DNA of 64,000 nt from Clostridia bacterium (GCA_018433675.1 JAHDQS010000005.1:176298-240297), one strand, 5' to 3'; shown: positions 51,906 through 61,378, numbered from the stretch's first letter. Made by a program: numbers and translations. Notes: generated by a model from the letters alone, not told the origin.

Positions 51906-53321
51906 TTAAAATAACCTGAGAATCGGAAGCTTAATTATAAAGTTCGTACCCTTCCCCTGTCCACTTTCTACCTTGATCTCTCCTTTATGCTCATCCACAA
52001 TCCACTTGGCAATTGCCAACCCTAGACCTGTACCATCTCCGCTTCTTGAAGCTTGGGCCCGATAAAACCTTTCGAAAATATGGGGTAGCTCTTTTTGGCT
52101 TATACCAGGACCTTCATCAGATAATGATATCTTTATCCATGGTTTCTCCCGCTCAACGCTCAACTTCACTTCCTTCTCCGCCGGAGTGTATTTAAAAGCG
52201 TTATCTAAAAACGCCAGCAGCATTTGCTTTAGATAATCTCCGTCTCCCTCAATTATAATCCCCTTCGCTCCCTCCGTATTAAAAGTAAATTTTTGTCCCT
52301 TCACCATAAAACGTGCTTGACGAACAGCCTCTTCAAGCACCGGATAAAACTCAAGGTGCTTTAATTCTGGTTTAAAGCCCGAATCGGCCCTAGCTAAAAG
52401 AAGCAGTTCCCTAACCATGCGCGCCAGTCTTTTTGTTTCAGCCGAGACATCTTCCAGAGCTCCTGTTTCATCTTCAACGCGCTCTTTACTCATACTCAGT
52501 AGAAAATCTACGTTGCCCTGAATAGAAGTAAGAGGAGTCCGCAGTTCATGGGAAGCATCGGCAACAAAGCGCCGCTGGGTTTCCAAAAGACCGGCCATTT
52601 TCTTATATGCCTCTTCCAAGCTGGCCAGCATATCATTGAAAGTAACCGTCAACTCGCCCAGTTCATCTGCCGGACCGCTGTAACTTACTCTCCTCTCAAA
52701 GCTCCTTTCTTGCCCAATTTTACCGGCTTCCGTGGTTATGCTCCTAATTGGAGCCAGGACCTTATTCGACATAAACCATCCTAAACCGAGAGAGAGCAAA
52801 ATACCGCCGCCTCCGCAAAATAGCAGTACTATTTTTAATCTATTCAGAGCCTCCGTCACCATACTCAACGGACGAGCTACCTGCAAAAACCCCACAATAT
52901 TATTATCCAACATAATCGGCCTGATAAGCATCCTCAGTTTTTCCCCGGCAACATTTATCGAAGTAAATCCTTTGTTTCCTTGCAGGATCTCTTCCAACGC
53001 TTCTTCCGGCACAGGAAGCTTGTATTGACCAAGATTGTTTGACCTTACCGCCGCTTCACCTTCTCTGGTTATCACCTGCAAATATATATCAGGAGCGGCA
53101 AAGACCTCTACATCCGGCAGTACCACCTGACGCAAAAAAAACGGCAGCGAACCCACAACCTTGGTGGATTTAATAACTTCCTCCGCCTTGTTTTCAAGGT
53201 TTCTTTCTATCTCCGCAGTCAGTGAATACTCCAATACCAAATAAACACTGCTTCCTATCAAAAGCAAAACCACCAGTAAAACTGCTGTGTACCATATGGT
53301 TAAACGCCAGCGTATCGGCAT
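51906..53321 (-). CDS. Sensor histidine kinase (upstream of htrA-like gene)
   Basis: A 471-residue kinase: helix 1 about residues 10-30, external domain of about 130 residues, helix 2 about 165-187, HAMP, HisKA (VADASHELRTPLTS) and HATPase (LDNAFKY, SDEGPGISQ, GTGLGLAIAKWI). It follows its regulator by 10 bp and is followed 47 bp later by the HtrA gene. It may sense envelope protein stress; that is inference from the context. Confidence 0.94.
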   Translation of the reverse strand: MPIRWRLTIWYTAVLLVVLLLIGSSVYLVLEYSLTAEIERNLENKAEEVIKSTKVVGSLPFFLRQVVLPDVEVFAAPDIYLQVITREGEAAVRSNNLGQYKLPVPEEALEEILQGNKGFTSINVAGEKLRMLIRPIMLDNNIVGFLQVARPLSMVTEALNRLKIVLLFCGGGGILLSLGLGWFMSNKVLAPIRSITTEAGKIGQERSFERRVSYSGPADELGELTVTFNDMLASLEEAYKKMAGLLETQRRFVADASHELRTPLTSIQGNVDFLLSMSKERVEDETGALEDVSAETKRLARMVRELLLLARADSGFKPELKHLEFYPVLEEAVRQARFMVKGQKFTFNTEGAKGIIIEGDGDYLKQMLLAFLDNAFKYTPAEKEVKLSVEREKPWIKISLSDEGPGISQKELPHIFERFYRAQASRSGDGTGLGLAIAKWIVDEHKGEIKVESGQGKGTNFIIKLPILRLF

Positions 53322-53331
53322 AGCAATCCCC

Positions 53332-54006
53332 CTATTCCTTCAGAACGTAACCGATTCCCCGTACGGTATGAATAACCCTATCTTCATTTTCTGCCTCAAG
53401 TTTATTGCGCAGATAGCCAATGTATACTTCTAATACATTGGACTCCCCCTCATAATCGTAGCCCCAGACTAATTCCATTATTCTTTCCCTTGTTAAGACT
53501 TGGCGGGGGTGCCTTAAAAACAGGCAGAGCAAAGAAAACTCCTTAGCCGTCAGTTCTATTTCCCTCTCCCCGCGTTTTACTAAAAATGTCTCGGTATTCA
53601 CCATAATATCGCCAAACTTTAAGATCTTTTCAACATCCTTTTCAAAACGTCGCAGCAGCGCACGCACCCTGGCTAATAACTCCTCCAAAGCAAAGGGTTT
53701 GACAAGATAATCATCAGCCCCGCAGTCCAAACCTTTGACCCTGTCCTTGACATCATCCTTCGCCGTGAGCATCAGGATAGGTATATCCTCCAGCCTCTTT
53801 AATTGTTCACACACCTCATAACCGTTCATTTCCGGCAGCATAATATCAAGAATAACCAACTGTGGCTTTACTTTCACAGTTAGTTCCCAGCCTTTCATGC
53901 CATCCTCGGCATCATAAACCTTATATCCTCTGTACGAAAGGCTTCTTACCAACATCGCCCTTATTTTCGGATCATCATCGATCACGACAATTCCCTTTTC
54001 AACCAA
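53332..54006 (-). CDS. OmpR-family response regulator (htrA-linked)
   Basis: A 224-residue regulator with receiver domain (VIDDDPKIRAM, phospho-aspartate in LVILDIMLPEMNG, lysine in LVKPFALEEL) and winged helix (LLCLFLRHPRQVLTRERIMELVWG). Start: TTG 54004-54006 lies 9 nt after GGGGAG; an ATG at 54015 abuts that site. It is divergent from the SRAP gene, with about 80 bp between. Confidence 0.94.
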   Translation of the reverse strand: MVEKGIVVIDDDPKIRAMLVRSLSYRGYKVYDAEDGMKGWELTVKVKPQLVILDIMLPEMNGYEVCEQLKRLEDIPILMLTAKDDVKDRVKGLDCGADDYLVKPFALEELLARVRALLRRFEKDVEKILKFGDIMVNTETFLVKRGEREIELTAKEFSLLCLFLRHPRQVLTRERIMELVWGYDYEGESNVLEVYIGYLRNKLEAENEDRVIHTVRGIGYVLKE

Positions 54007-54092
54007 AGAAAACATCTCCCCGGTTAATGAATTTGTTTCTCCCTGTGTTTTATAATATTATAACACTAGAAAAGGCAGAAAGGGTGATGGTT

Positions 54093-54773
54093 ATGTGCGG
54101 CCGTTTTACCACAACCATGGATATCGATACAATAACCGAACACTTTAAAATAGACATTGTCGAGGGAGAATACTCTCCTTTATATAATGCCGCTCCCACC
54201 CAAAACATCCCGGTTGTTCGCGACAGTCATCCCCGCAAACTGAGTTTTTTTCGCTGGGGCTTAATCCCCTCCTGGGCCAAAGACGAAAAAATAGGGTACT
54301 CCTTGATAAATGCCCGCTCTGAAACCGTGGCGGAAAAACCAAGCTTTCGCCAATCCTTTCTAAAAAAACGCTGTATCATTGTGGCAGACGGATTCTATGA
54401 ATGGAAAAAAAGCGATCCGAACAAGCGTTCATCAAGCAAACAGCCATACAGAATAACGCTCCGAGACAACGCTCCTTTCGCCATGGCCGGACTTTGGGAA
54501 ATGTGGATGACACCTCAAAAACAGCCGCTTTTTACCTGTACCATCATCACAACAAATGCTAATTCCCTTCTTGCTCCCCTTCATAACCGTATGCCGGTGA
54601 TTTTAAGTGCTCAGGCAATTGAAACCTGGCTCGATTCCTCTGTCTGTGAACAATCTGTTTTAGAGCCGCTGCTGCAACCATATCTTCCGGATTTAATGGA
54701 TTATTACCCTGTCTCTTCCCTGGTCAACTCCCCTGCCAACAACTCCCCTCAGGTGATTCAGCGTTCCGGATAA
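54093..54773 (+). CDS. SRAP domain protein (YedK/HMCES family)
   Basis: A 226-residue SOS-response-associated peptidase-like protein that forms a stable link to abasic sites in single-stranded DNA. The four active-site features are intact: Cys2 exposed by Met removal (MCGRFT), asparagine in LINARSETV, glutamate in GFYEWKK and histidine in LHNRMPVIL. Start ATG at 54093 behind AAAGGGTG; only this start gives the required N-terminal Cys2. No LexA box was identified upstream. Confidence 0.95.
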   Translation: MCGRFTTTMDIDTITEHFKIDIVEGEYSPLYNAAPTQNIPVVRDSHPRKLSFFRWGLIPSWAKDEKIGYSLINARSETVAEKPSFRQSFLKKRCIIVADGFYEWKKSDPNKRSSSKQPYRITLRDNAPFAMAGLWEMWMTPQKQPLFTCTIITTNANSLLAPLHNRMPVILSAQAIETWLDSSVCEQSVLEPLLQPYLPDLMDYYPVSSLVNSPANNSPQVIQRSG

Positions 54774-54785
54774 TTCCCTTACGCA

Positions 54786-54814
54786 TTGCATTACAACCTA
54801 ATCTGTGATATAGT
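54786..54814 (+). promoter_or_regulatory. Promoter of the lysine-riboswitch transcript
   Basis: TTGCAT (54786-54791), 17-bp spacer, TATAGT (54809-54814), about 55 bp before the aptamer. Confidence 0.6.
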
Positions 54815-54869
54815 TTTTATAGGAATACCTACAAAAACTTCACAATTATTACCTCATCTCTTTCCGAGG

Positions 54870-55051
54870 TGAGGTAGAGGTGCGGTGTTTATCAGTACCC
54901 CTTCTGAGTTGGGAAACTATGAAGATGGGTGAAAGGAAATACCGCCGAAGTCCGGCAAGCCCAACTTGCTGCGGCTGGGTCTGCATCGAATAGGTGCAGG
55001 ACTGTCACCGGCAACCCATGTCTTCGTGGTTACCGGTGGAGCGCTATCTCA
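54870..55051 (+). promoter_or_regulatory. Lysine riboswitch (L-box)
   Basis: All conserved L-box blocks are present in order: P1 strand GAGGTAG with AGAGGTGCG, CAGTA, GGGTGAAAGG, CCGCCGAAG, GCTGGGT, TGCATCGAATAGGTGCAGG, ACTGTCA and GGAGCGCTATCTC, whose CTATCTC closes P1. It is followed by a terminator hairpin, so high lysine should stop transcription. The only gene downstream on this strand is the 52-codon ORF at 55142. Confidence 0.95.
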
Positions 55052-55077
55052 CAGGGGGGGAGGGACTATTTGACTTT

Positions 55078-55111
55078 AACCTCAGTGCTCCTGAGGTTTT
55101 TCGTTTTTTGA
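55078..55111 (+). terminator. Riboswitch-controlled terminator
   Basis: AACCTCAG (55078-55085), loop TGCTC, CTGAGGTT (55091-55098), then a T-rich tract to 55109. It is the likely expression platform of the L-box. Confidence 0.9.
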
Positions 55112-55141
55112 GGAGAAGATACGATTAAGGAGGTTTTTAAA

Positions 55142-55300
55142 ATGTGTAGATATTGCGGCAACAGCATTGACGATGCTCGCTTTGAATTGTATATTGATGA
55201 TGAGGTATTGGAGTTTTGTGATGAAGAATGCGCTATCCTTTACAATCAAGAGCAGCAGCAGAGACACTTTCAAACATGGGTTTCGGTTACAACCCGCTGA
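55142..55300 (+). CDS. 52-residue zinc-ribbon-like protein under lysine riboswitch
   Basis: A short gene with a strong AAGGAGG site 8 nt before its ATG. The protein starts MCRYCGNSI and continues FCDEECAIL, giving C2-x2-C5 ... C26-x3-C30, a likely four-cysteine metal site of the TRASH/MYM type. The C-terminus is glutamine-rich (YNQEQQQRHFQTW). I do not recognise the family. It is not LysW, the small lysine-pathway carrier, because it lacks the C-terminal EDWGE. The riboswitch suggests a role in lysine supply, transport or sensing, but a leftover riboswitch whose original target was lost is also possible. Confidence 0.75.
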   Translation: MCRYCGNSIDDARFELYIDDEVLEFCDEECAILYNQEQQQRHFQTWVSVTTR

Positions 55301-55343
55301 GATAAAGTTTAGCCATTGATCGGCATTTTGAGTTGATTGCGTT

Positions 55344-55386
55344 AAAAAACGGTTTCCAGGCATAATTCCCTGAAAACCGTTTTTTT
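55344..55386. terminator. Bidirectional terminator between convergent genes
   Basis: AAAAAACGGTTTCCAGG (55344-55360) pairs with CCTGAAAACCGTTTTTT (55370-55386) with one mismatch; T-runs at both ends serve the mini-protein gene and the phosphoribosyltransferase gene. Confidence 0.88.
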
Positions 55387-55400
55387 GCGTCATTTTTTAA

Positions 55401-56438
55401 CTATTTAACCCTGCAAAGCTGATCGTTTTGGGTAATACCGGGAATTCTCCCTCTCTTGGCAACCGGTTTTCCTTCAATCTCCTTGATATCCATAGTCATA
55501 TCAATGGCTACGGCCCCGGAAATATAGCTTCCTACTCCAAAAGCATCCACCCCGGCCTCTTTTAACTCGACTATCCGCTCGGGGAACAGACCCCCGGAGG
55601 CAAAAATCTTTACATGATTGTATCCGGCATGATCAAGCCTGCCTCTTACCTCTCTCACCAATCCGGGAGTTACCCCCCCCCGTTCGCTCGGCGTATCAAG
55701 ACGAATGCTTTGCAGGGCAGGGCCAAGAGCCTCCGCAACACGCAGTGTTTCTTCCGCTTCATCTTTAAAGGTATCTACCAATACCGTGCGCGGTTCCCCT
55801 TCCGGCATTATCTCATGGTAGGCAAGTGCAACCTTAACTGAGTCCCCCATGATCAGAAAAATAGTATGTGGGACTGTACCGGCAGGCTCTTTCCCGGCCA
55901 GCTTGGCTCCCAAAATACAACTCGCCCCGTCGGCACCGCCGATCAAGGCCGCCCTTTCCATAACAGGAGCAACCGCCGGATGAACATGCCTTGCTCCGAA
56001 ACAAAGGACCGGCTTGTCCCCTGCCGCCTCCTTCGCCTTTTTAGCAGCAGTAGCCCATCCGCTGGAACTTGCCAGAATGCCCAGAACAGCTGTTTCGTAT
56101 ATACCAAAGTCACTATACCTTCCGGCTATTCTCATAACCACATCTTTAGGGCCAAAAGGCTGTCCCTCTTTGAGAGACCAAACCTGAGCTTCACAGTCGG
56201 ATAACAATCCGCAAACCTCCGGCACTCCGGCCAGTATCCCTTCCCGGCGAGCAAATATCTCAACTACAACACGCGTATCGGCTAATCCCTTCTTTTCTAG
56301 AATTTCCTGGGTTTTGATAAAATAAATGTCTGTTGTAATGCCTGTAATGATTTCCTCATGTTCTGCCGAAAACAGCTTCCTACCCTTATCTACTTTAAAG
56401 TCCTTTACCTGACTAAGGGTTTTTATCCTCTTTTCCAT
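55401..56438 (-). CDS. Nicotinate phosphoribosyltransferase
   Basis: A 345-residue NAPRTase of the short, archaeal/Firmicutes type, salvaging nicotinate to nicotinate mononucleotide for NAD. Motifs: TDIYFIKTQEIL near the start, CFGARHVHPAVAPVMERAALIGGADG, HTIFLIMGDSV, IRLDTPSERGG and the phosphate-binding ASGGLFPERI plus FGVGSYISGA. The conserved histidine in HVHP/VPHTIF region fits the autophosphorylated residue of the family. Quinolinate phosphoribosyltransferase is less likely because of the T-D-x-Y start. Start ATG behind GAGAGGAG. Confidence 0.92.
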   Translation of the reverse strand: MEKRIKTLSQVKDFKVDKGRKLFSAEHEEIITGITTDIYFIKTQEILEKKGLADTRVVVEIFARREGILAGVPEVCGLLSDCEAQVWSLKEGQPFGPKDVVMRIAGRYSDFGIYETAVLGILASSSGWATAAKKAKEAAGDKPVLCFGARHVHPAVAPVMERAALIGGADGASCILGAKLAGKEPAGTVPHTIFLIMGDSVKVALAYHEIMPEGEPRTVLVDTFKDEAEETLRVAEALGPALQSIRLDTPSERGGVTPGLVREVRGRLDHAGYNHVKIFASGGLFPERIVELKEAGVDAFGVGSYISGAVAIDMTMDIKEIEGKPVAKRGRIPGITQNDQLCRVK

Positions 56439-56483
56439 AATGCTCCTCTCGCTCCCTCTTCAACGTTGTCGCAACCGCCTCAC

Positions 56484-57050
56484 TTAGCTTCTTTGCTTAT
56501 AAACCCTCTTATACACATGATAATCAAAAAGCACCTTATCAATATACTCTCTGGTTTCTGCGTATGGAATACGGTCCACATCTTGTAACAACCCTGTCCA
56601 CGTACCATCTTGAACCCAATCCCTGACTTTTTTTTCACCGGCATTATACGCGGCAAGCACCTCCGGTATATTGCCTTGAAACATTTTGTCAAGATAGGAC
56701 AAATACCATATACCCATGGGGATATTATACTCCGGCTGATAAAGATAATCCACCGCAAAGTCTTCCTGCTTTGTCTGTTCAGCAATCCAGATACCCGTTT
56801 CGGGCATAATCTGCATCAAGCCGCGAGCCCCGGAACGGGACTGCGCCTTGGTATAAAAACGGCTTTCCGCCTTAATTACAGCCAATACAAGATACTTATC
56901 TACATTGTACTCCTCGCAGTGATTCTCAATTAACTCCTTATGAGGAAAAGGATAAAATAACTTTATAAACCATGAACTGTTAGCAAGCAATATCAACAAA
57001 AAAAGCAAAGCCAACAGAACTAACACTTTACATCGCCGCCGATTATACAA
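56484..57050 (-). CDS. Membrane-anchored lytic transglycosylase
   Basis: A 188-residue protein with an N-terminal helix (CKVLVLLALLFLLILLANSS) and an SLT domain: catalytic glutamate in LAVIKAESRF, SGARGLMQIMPETG, NIPMGIWYLSYL and LAAYNAGEKKV. It cleaves peptidoglycan with anhydromuramyl formation. I chose TTG 57048-57050 because GGGAGG lies 7 nt upstream. It follows coaE in the polA-mutM-coaE-slt order common in Clostridia. Confidence 0.93.
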   Translation of the reverse strand: MYNRRRCKVLVLLALLFLLILLANSSWFIKLFYPFPHKELIENHCEEYNVDKYLVLAVIKAESRFYTKAQSRSGARGLMQIMPETGIWIAEQTKQEDFAVDYLYQPEYNIPMGIWYLSYLDKMFQGNIPEVLAAYNAGEKKVRDWVQDGTWTGLLQDVDRIPYAETREYIDKVLFDYHVYKRVYKQRS

Positions 57051-57144
57051 CAGGGTTCCTCCCGTGTACGCACCCAAAATTTTTTTTCGGGTATACGTAG
57101 GTATACTAACAAAATATTTATACCCTTGCAATATAAAATATAAC

Positions 57145-57738
57145 TCAATTCACCGAATTCCATAAATCCCCAACCCTTTTCAACGTCTCGGCCTGACTTC
57201 CGCTGTTATCTATAACCCTGTCGGCATAGGCAAGCTTATCGTCCAGCGGCATTTGCGAAGTAACCCTTTGTTGGGCTTCACTCAAAGAAATCCCGTCCCT
57301 CTCCCTCAAACGCTTCAATTGGATAGCAGGGGAAACAGCGACCAGCCAAACCTCGTCGACCATTCCCGTCATCCCTGCCTCTATCAACAAAGGGGCATCG
57401 ACAACTACAACCTTAGCCATTTTTTCTTTCCTGTAATGTTCGAGAAGCTCCTCAGTTTCACGGATAACTCGCGGATGAATGATGCTATTTATTTTTTCTC
57501 GGGCACTGGGTTTTGAAAAAACAAGCTTGCCCAACTTTTTCCTGTCTATATTACCTTCTTTGTCAAAATACTCCTTTCCAAAACACTCATAAATTTCCTG
57601 CCAAGCCGGGCTTTTAGGGATAACTGCATTTTTTGCCAACTCATCAGCATCTATTATCACTGCCCCTTTTTCCTTAAGAAAGCCGGAAATCAGACTCTTC
57701 CCCGTTGCAATTCCCCCGGTTAAACCAATCACCATCAT
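57145..57738 (-). CDS. coaE: Dephospho-CoA kinase
   Basis: A 197-residue kinase for the last step of CoA synthesis. P-loop GLTGGIATGKS at the N-terminus, then DADELAKNAV, VVVDAPLLIEAGM and the lid arginines in RLRERDGIS. Two adjacent ATGs (57736-57738 first) follow GAGGAG; a longer reading would run into mutM without similarity. Downstream of mutM by 46 bp. Confidence 0.96.
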   Translation of the reverse strand: MMVIGLTGGIATGKSLISGFLKEKGAVIIDADELAKNAVIPKSPAWQEIYECFGKEYFDKEGNIDRKKLGKLVFSKPSAREKINSIIHPRVIRETEELLEHYRKEKMAKVVVVDAPLLIEAGMTGMVDEVWLVAVSPAIQLKRLRERDGISLSEAQQRVTSQMPLDDKLAYADRVIDNSGSQAETLKRVGDLWNSVN

Positions 57739-57784
57739 ACCCCGACACTCCTCACCCTGAAAGTATAGAGAAAACTCCTTCAGG

Positions 57785-58609
57785 TCAAACTTGACAAGAC
57801 GGGCAATACACCGTACCCCTTCCTGCCACAACCTCCTTGACCAGGGCAGTTCCACACCTTACGCAGACCTTTCCCGCCCGATCATAAACCTTCAACCTTT
57901 CCTGGAAACTACCCCGCTCACCATTGCCGTCCACGTAATCACGAATAGACGTTCCCCTGTATCTAACTCCCTCAGTCAATACCGCTCTGATGGCATTATA
58001 AAGGCACTCCGCTTCCTCATCGCCAATGCCGTTCACACTACGCTGGGGCTTCAAACCCGCGGCAAAAAGTATTTCATCGGCATAGATATTACCGATACCC
58101 GCTATATTACGCTGATCCAAAAGAAAAGCTTTCACCCCAACCTTTTTCTGCTGCAGGGCTTTTTGAAAAGCGGATAACGAAAATTCTGCCTCCAAAGGCT
58201 CCGGACCCAGAGTTGATAAACCCCCGGCTTCCTCCCACTTACCGCTCGGAATAAGGTAAACAAGACCAAACTTCCGAATATCGATAAACCTCAGCTCATC
58301 CCCGCCGGAAAGATGAAAAACCAAATGGGTATGCTTAATAAGCTCCTCTCCTTTACGTCTGAGAACCAACTGTCCGGTCATTCTCAAATGAATCACCAGT
58401 AAACCGCCTTCGCCTAAAGTAAACAGTAAATACTTCCCTCTTCTTTTTATCCCTCGCATTTCTTTGCCTTGAAGATATTGAACAAATTCTTCAGTCGCAG
58501 GCTTTTTAATAATGCCGGGATAAAAAACATCGGTTTTTTCTATTATTCTGCCTTTAACTAAAGGCTCCAAAGACCTTTTTACAGTTTCCACTTCCGGTAG
58601 TTCAGGCAT
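57785..58609 (-). CDS. mutM: Formamidopyrimidine-DNA glycosylase
   Basis: A 274-residue base-excision enzyme removing 8-oxoguanine. The catalytic N-terminus is MPELPEVETV (Pro2, Glu3), the lysine loop is present in KGRIIEKTDV/GKYLLFTLG, the helix-two-turn-helix is LLDQRNIAGIGNIYADEILF, and a C-terminal zinc finger has CVRCG and CPSC. It sits 15 bp after polA. Confidence 0.97.
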   Translation of the reverse strand: MPELPEVETVKRSLEPLVKGRIIEKTDVFYPGIIKKPATEEFVQYLQGKEMRGIKRRGKYLLFTLGEGGLLVIHLRMTGQLVLRRKGEELIKHTHLVFHLSGGDELRFIDIRKFGLVYLIPSGKWEEAGGLSTLGPEPLEAEFSLSAFQKALQQKKVGVKAFLLDQRNIAGIGNIYADEILFAAGLKPQRSVNGIGDEEAECLYNAIRAVLTEGVRYRGTSIRDYVDGNGERGSFQERLKVYDRAGKVCVRCGTALVKEVVAGRGTVYCPSCQV

Positions 58610-58624
58610 AGAACCTCATCCCCT

Positions 58625-61267
58625 CTATATCGGTGCCAGTTCGTACCAATTGGGCCCTTTCTGCAAATCCACTTTCAGCGGCACATTCAACGGATAAGCC
58701 TTGCTCATTATTTCCTCTACATTAACAGCCAATTGGTCCGCCAAAGCGACAGGGACATCAAAAATAAGTTCGTCATGGACCTGCAGAATCATCGACCCTA
58801 TATCACTGTTCTCCTGTAAATACCGGTGCATCCTCAGCATAGCGAGCTTAATAATATCGGCGGCACTACCCTGGATCGGGGTATTTATCGCTGACCTTTC
58901 GGCAAAACTGCGCAAATGAAAGTTCTTGCTCGCTATATCAGGAAAATAGCGGCGCCGATTCAGGATAGTCGTTACATATCCTTTCTCTCTGGCCGAGTCA
59001 ATAGTTTCCTCCATGTACCTCTTGACCCCGGGATAACGCCGAAAATAGTTGTCGATGTACTCCTTCGCCTCCTGGCGTGATATCCCCAAATCACGACTTA
59101 AACCGAAATCACTTAACCCATAGACAATACCAAAATTCACAGCTTTGGCAGCCCTGCGCATATCCTTACCTACGGAATCCATCGGTACGCCGAAGACCTC
59201 CGCTGCCGTACGTTTATGGATGTCCTGATTATTCATAAAGGCCTCAATCAAAACCTCATCCTGTGCCACATGAGCCAAAACCCTCAACTCGATTTGAGAA
59301 TAATCGGCTGATAACAGCAGATTACCGGGGGAGGAAACAAAGGCCTTTCGGATACGTCTGCCCTCTTCCATCCGGATTGGGATATTCTGCAGGTTAGGTT
59401 CCGTACTGGATAAGCGACCCGTCGCTGTAACAGCTTGGTTAAAAGAGGTATAAACACGTTTGTCATAAGGGTTAACAATGTTCCTTAACCCATCAATATA
59501 TGTGGTCTTAAGCTTAACTAACTGCCTGTATAACAGGATGTTATCCACAATTTCGTGTTCATAAGCTAATGACTCCAACACGGCAGCATTTGTTGAATAA
59601 CCTGTTTTAGTCTTTTTCCCTTTCGGTAGCCCGAGCTTCTCAAAAAGGATTACGCCTAGCTGTTTGGGGGAATTAATATTAAATTCTTCACCTGCTAACC
59701 GATAAATCTCGGTCGTCAGTTTATCAACACGTGCATCCAACTCCGTCCCAATCTGTTCCAGTATTGAACAATCAAGGCAGACCCCGGTCATCTCCATTTC
59801 GGCCAGTACACAACTCAAAGGTAATTCTACCTCGCTGTAAAGGCTAAGCAATCCGTGTTCTTTTAGGTTTTCTTCCAGACGTTTCCCCGTCCCTTCCAGC
59901 ATCTCAAGTGCCGCATATGCAGCCTCATTACTATGGTCCTTTTTGTCAACCTCCTGATCTGCTTGCCCCCGCTCGGGATGTAAAAGATACGACATCAACA
60001 TCACATCATGCCAAATCCCCTGTATCCTTACATCATGCCCGGCAAAAGCCATTATCGCTGTTTTGCCGTCATACAAGGTCTTTTTGATCTCCTTTTCTTC
60101 CAAAAAAGGCTTAAGCACAGCAAGGTATTCCTTCAACCCATCGTCGTCTTGCCAAGCAAGGCAAAGCCCTTCAGAACCTATCTGTCCGTCCGTCTCCGGT
60201 TTTACAGCCATGCCTGTTATGATTATACCTTTATGTCCTTTTTTTTGCCTATCCTCTGTTCTCCTGTTCTCTATCCGCAAATATACAGACAGTCCGATGA
60301 TTTTTCCCGTTAAAGCTTCCCGCAGCTCTTCCCCACTATTTATAAGCCTGCCGGTCGGCTGTCGGCTGCCCTCCGCTTCATCTTCTACCCTGTCCTTTCC
60401 TGCCTTTGCCATAGCATCCTGCAGAAGGCTGTTAAATTCCAGTTCCTTTAACCTCTCGATTAATGACGGATAATCCGGCTCCTTCACCCGCAATTCATCA
60501 ACATCAATTTGCAAAGGTACCCGGCATTCGATGGTAGCCAGCCTTCTGCTCAACAAAGCCTGTTCCCCGTATTCCTCTAATAAAGCACCCAGCTTCTTAC
60601 CGCTATAGGCGCTCTTGTTTGCCAAAACGTTTTCTATATGATCGTATTCCTTAAGGAGCCTGAGGGCTGTTTTTTCTCCTACCCCGGGAATACCGGGTAT
60701 GTTATCCGAAGCATCACCCATCAGCCCCTTCAGTTCAATGATCTGCCGTGGTTCAAGCCCATACTTCTCGTACAGCTTCTTCTCATCGTAGCATTCCAGT
60801 TCGGTAATACCTTTTTTGGTTAAGAGTACCCTCGTCTTTTCCGAAACCAACTGCAGGGCATCCTTATCGCCTGTCACTACAGCAACATTCAGCCCCTTAT
60901 CTTCTCCCCATTTCACGAGGGTCCCGATCAAATCGTCGGCCTCATAGCCTTCCAGTTCATAAGAGGCAACGTTCATCACCCTCAGCAAATCCTTCAATAC
61001 CGGAAATTGCTCCTTTAATTCCTCAGGTGTTCCCTTTCTCGTTGCCTTATAGTCCTCATATTCCTTGTGTCGAAAGACTATTCTGCCCTTATCAAAAGCC
61101 ACTGCCAAATAACGCGGTTTCTCCTCCTCAAGGATTTTTCTAAGCATGTTGCAGAAACCGTAAACAGCATTGGTAATCAATCCTTGGGAGTTTGAAAGCA
61201 TGGGTATTGCATAAAAAGCCCTGTTTGCTAAACTATTGCCATCTATCAAGATAAATTTATCAGTCAA
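58625..61267 (-). CDS. polA: DNA polymerase I
   Basis: An 880-residue Pol I: 5'-3' exonuclease (DKFILIDGNSLANRAFYAI to about residue 300, with EGYEADDLIGTL), a central exonuclease-like region, and the polymerase with SADYSQIELRVLAH, RRAAKAVNFGIVYGLSDFG and VHDE. The central domain lacks the DTE proofreading motif (it reads TGKIIGLSVYL), so 3'-5' exonuclease is probably inactive, as in many Gram-positive Pol I. I chose TTG 61265-61267 behind GGGGGGAG, which gives the family-typical start and length. Confidence 0.96.
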   Translation of the reverse strand: MTDKFILIDGNSLANRAFYAIPMLSNSQGLITNAVYGFCNMLRKILEEEKPRYLAVAFDKGRIVFRHKEYEDYKATRKGTPEELKEQFPVLKDLLRVMNVASYELEGYEADDLIGTLVKWGEDKGLNVAVVTGDKDALQLVSEKTRVLLTKKGITELECYDEKKLYEKYGLEPRQIIELKGLMGDASDNIPGIPGVGEKTALRLLKEYDHIENVLANKSAYSGKKLGALLEEYGEQALLSRRLATIECRVPLQIDVDELRVKEPDYPSLIERLKELEFNSLLQDAMAKAGKDRVEDEAEGSRQPTGRLINSGEELREALTGKIIGLSVYLRIENRRTEDRQKKGHKGIIITGMAVKPETDGQIGSEGLCLAWQDDDGLKEYLAVLKPFLEEKEIKKTLYDGKTAIMAFAGHDVRIQGIWHDVMLMSYLLHPERGQADQEVDKKDHSNEAAYAALEMLEGTGKRLEENLKEHGLLSLYSEVELPLSCVLAEMEMTGVCLDCSILEQIGTELDARVDKLTTEIYRLAGEEFNINSPKQLGVILFEKLGLPKGKKTKTGYSTNAAVLESLAYEHEIVDNILLYRQLVKLKTTYIDGLRNIVNPYDKRVYTSFNQAVTATGRLSSTEPNLQNIPIRMEEGRRIRKAFVSSPGNLLLSADYSQIELRVLAHVAQDEVLIEAFMNNQDIHKRTAAEVFGVPMDSVGKDMRRAAKAVNFGIVYGLSDFGLSRDLGISRQEAKEYIDNYFRRYPGVKRYMEETIDSAREKGYVTTILNRRRYFPDIASKNFHLRSFAERSAINTPIQGSAADIIKLAMLRMHRYLQENSDIGSMILQVHDELIFDVPVALADQLAVNVEEIMSKAYPLNVPLKVDLQKGPNWYELAPI

Positions 61268-61378
61268 ATATCTCCCCCCGATAACCATATATTTGTTATT
61301 AAGTATTATCGCCCTCAAAGATTGCTGTCGGATCCCAAGGACCTGTCCCGGGAACCTTGTTGTATATATAAAAATTCG

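Noticed and set aside
54050..54063. TTATAATATTATAA palindrome between response regulator and SRAP gene as a PerR box
   Set aside because: The central spacer base of the PerR box is missing, and AT-rich divergent promoters produce such palindromes by overlapping -10 elements.
54870..55051. Cobalamin riboswitch, considered because of the GGTGAAAGG-like and GCCGAAG segments
   Set aside because: The full set of blocks and the P1 pairing match the lysine L-box, and no B12-box is present.
55142..55300. Mini-protein as LysW lysine-biosynthesis carrier
   Set aside because: Size and cysteines are similar, but the C-terminal EDWGE needed for LysW function is absent.
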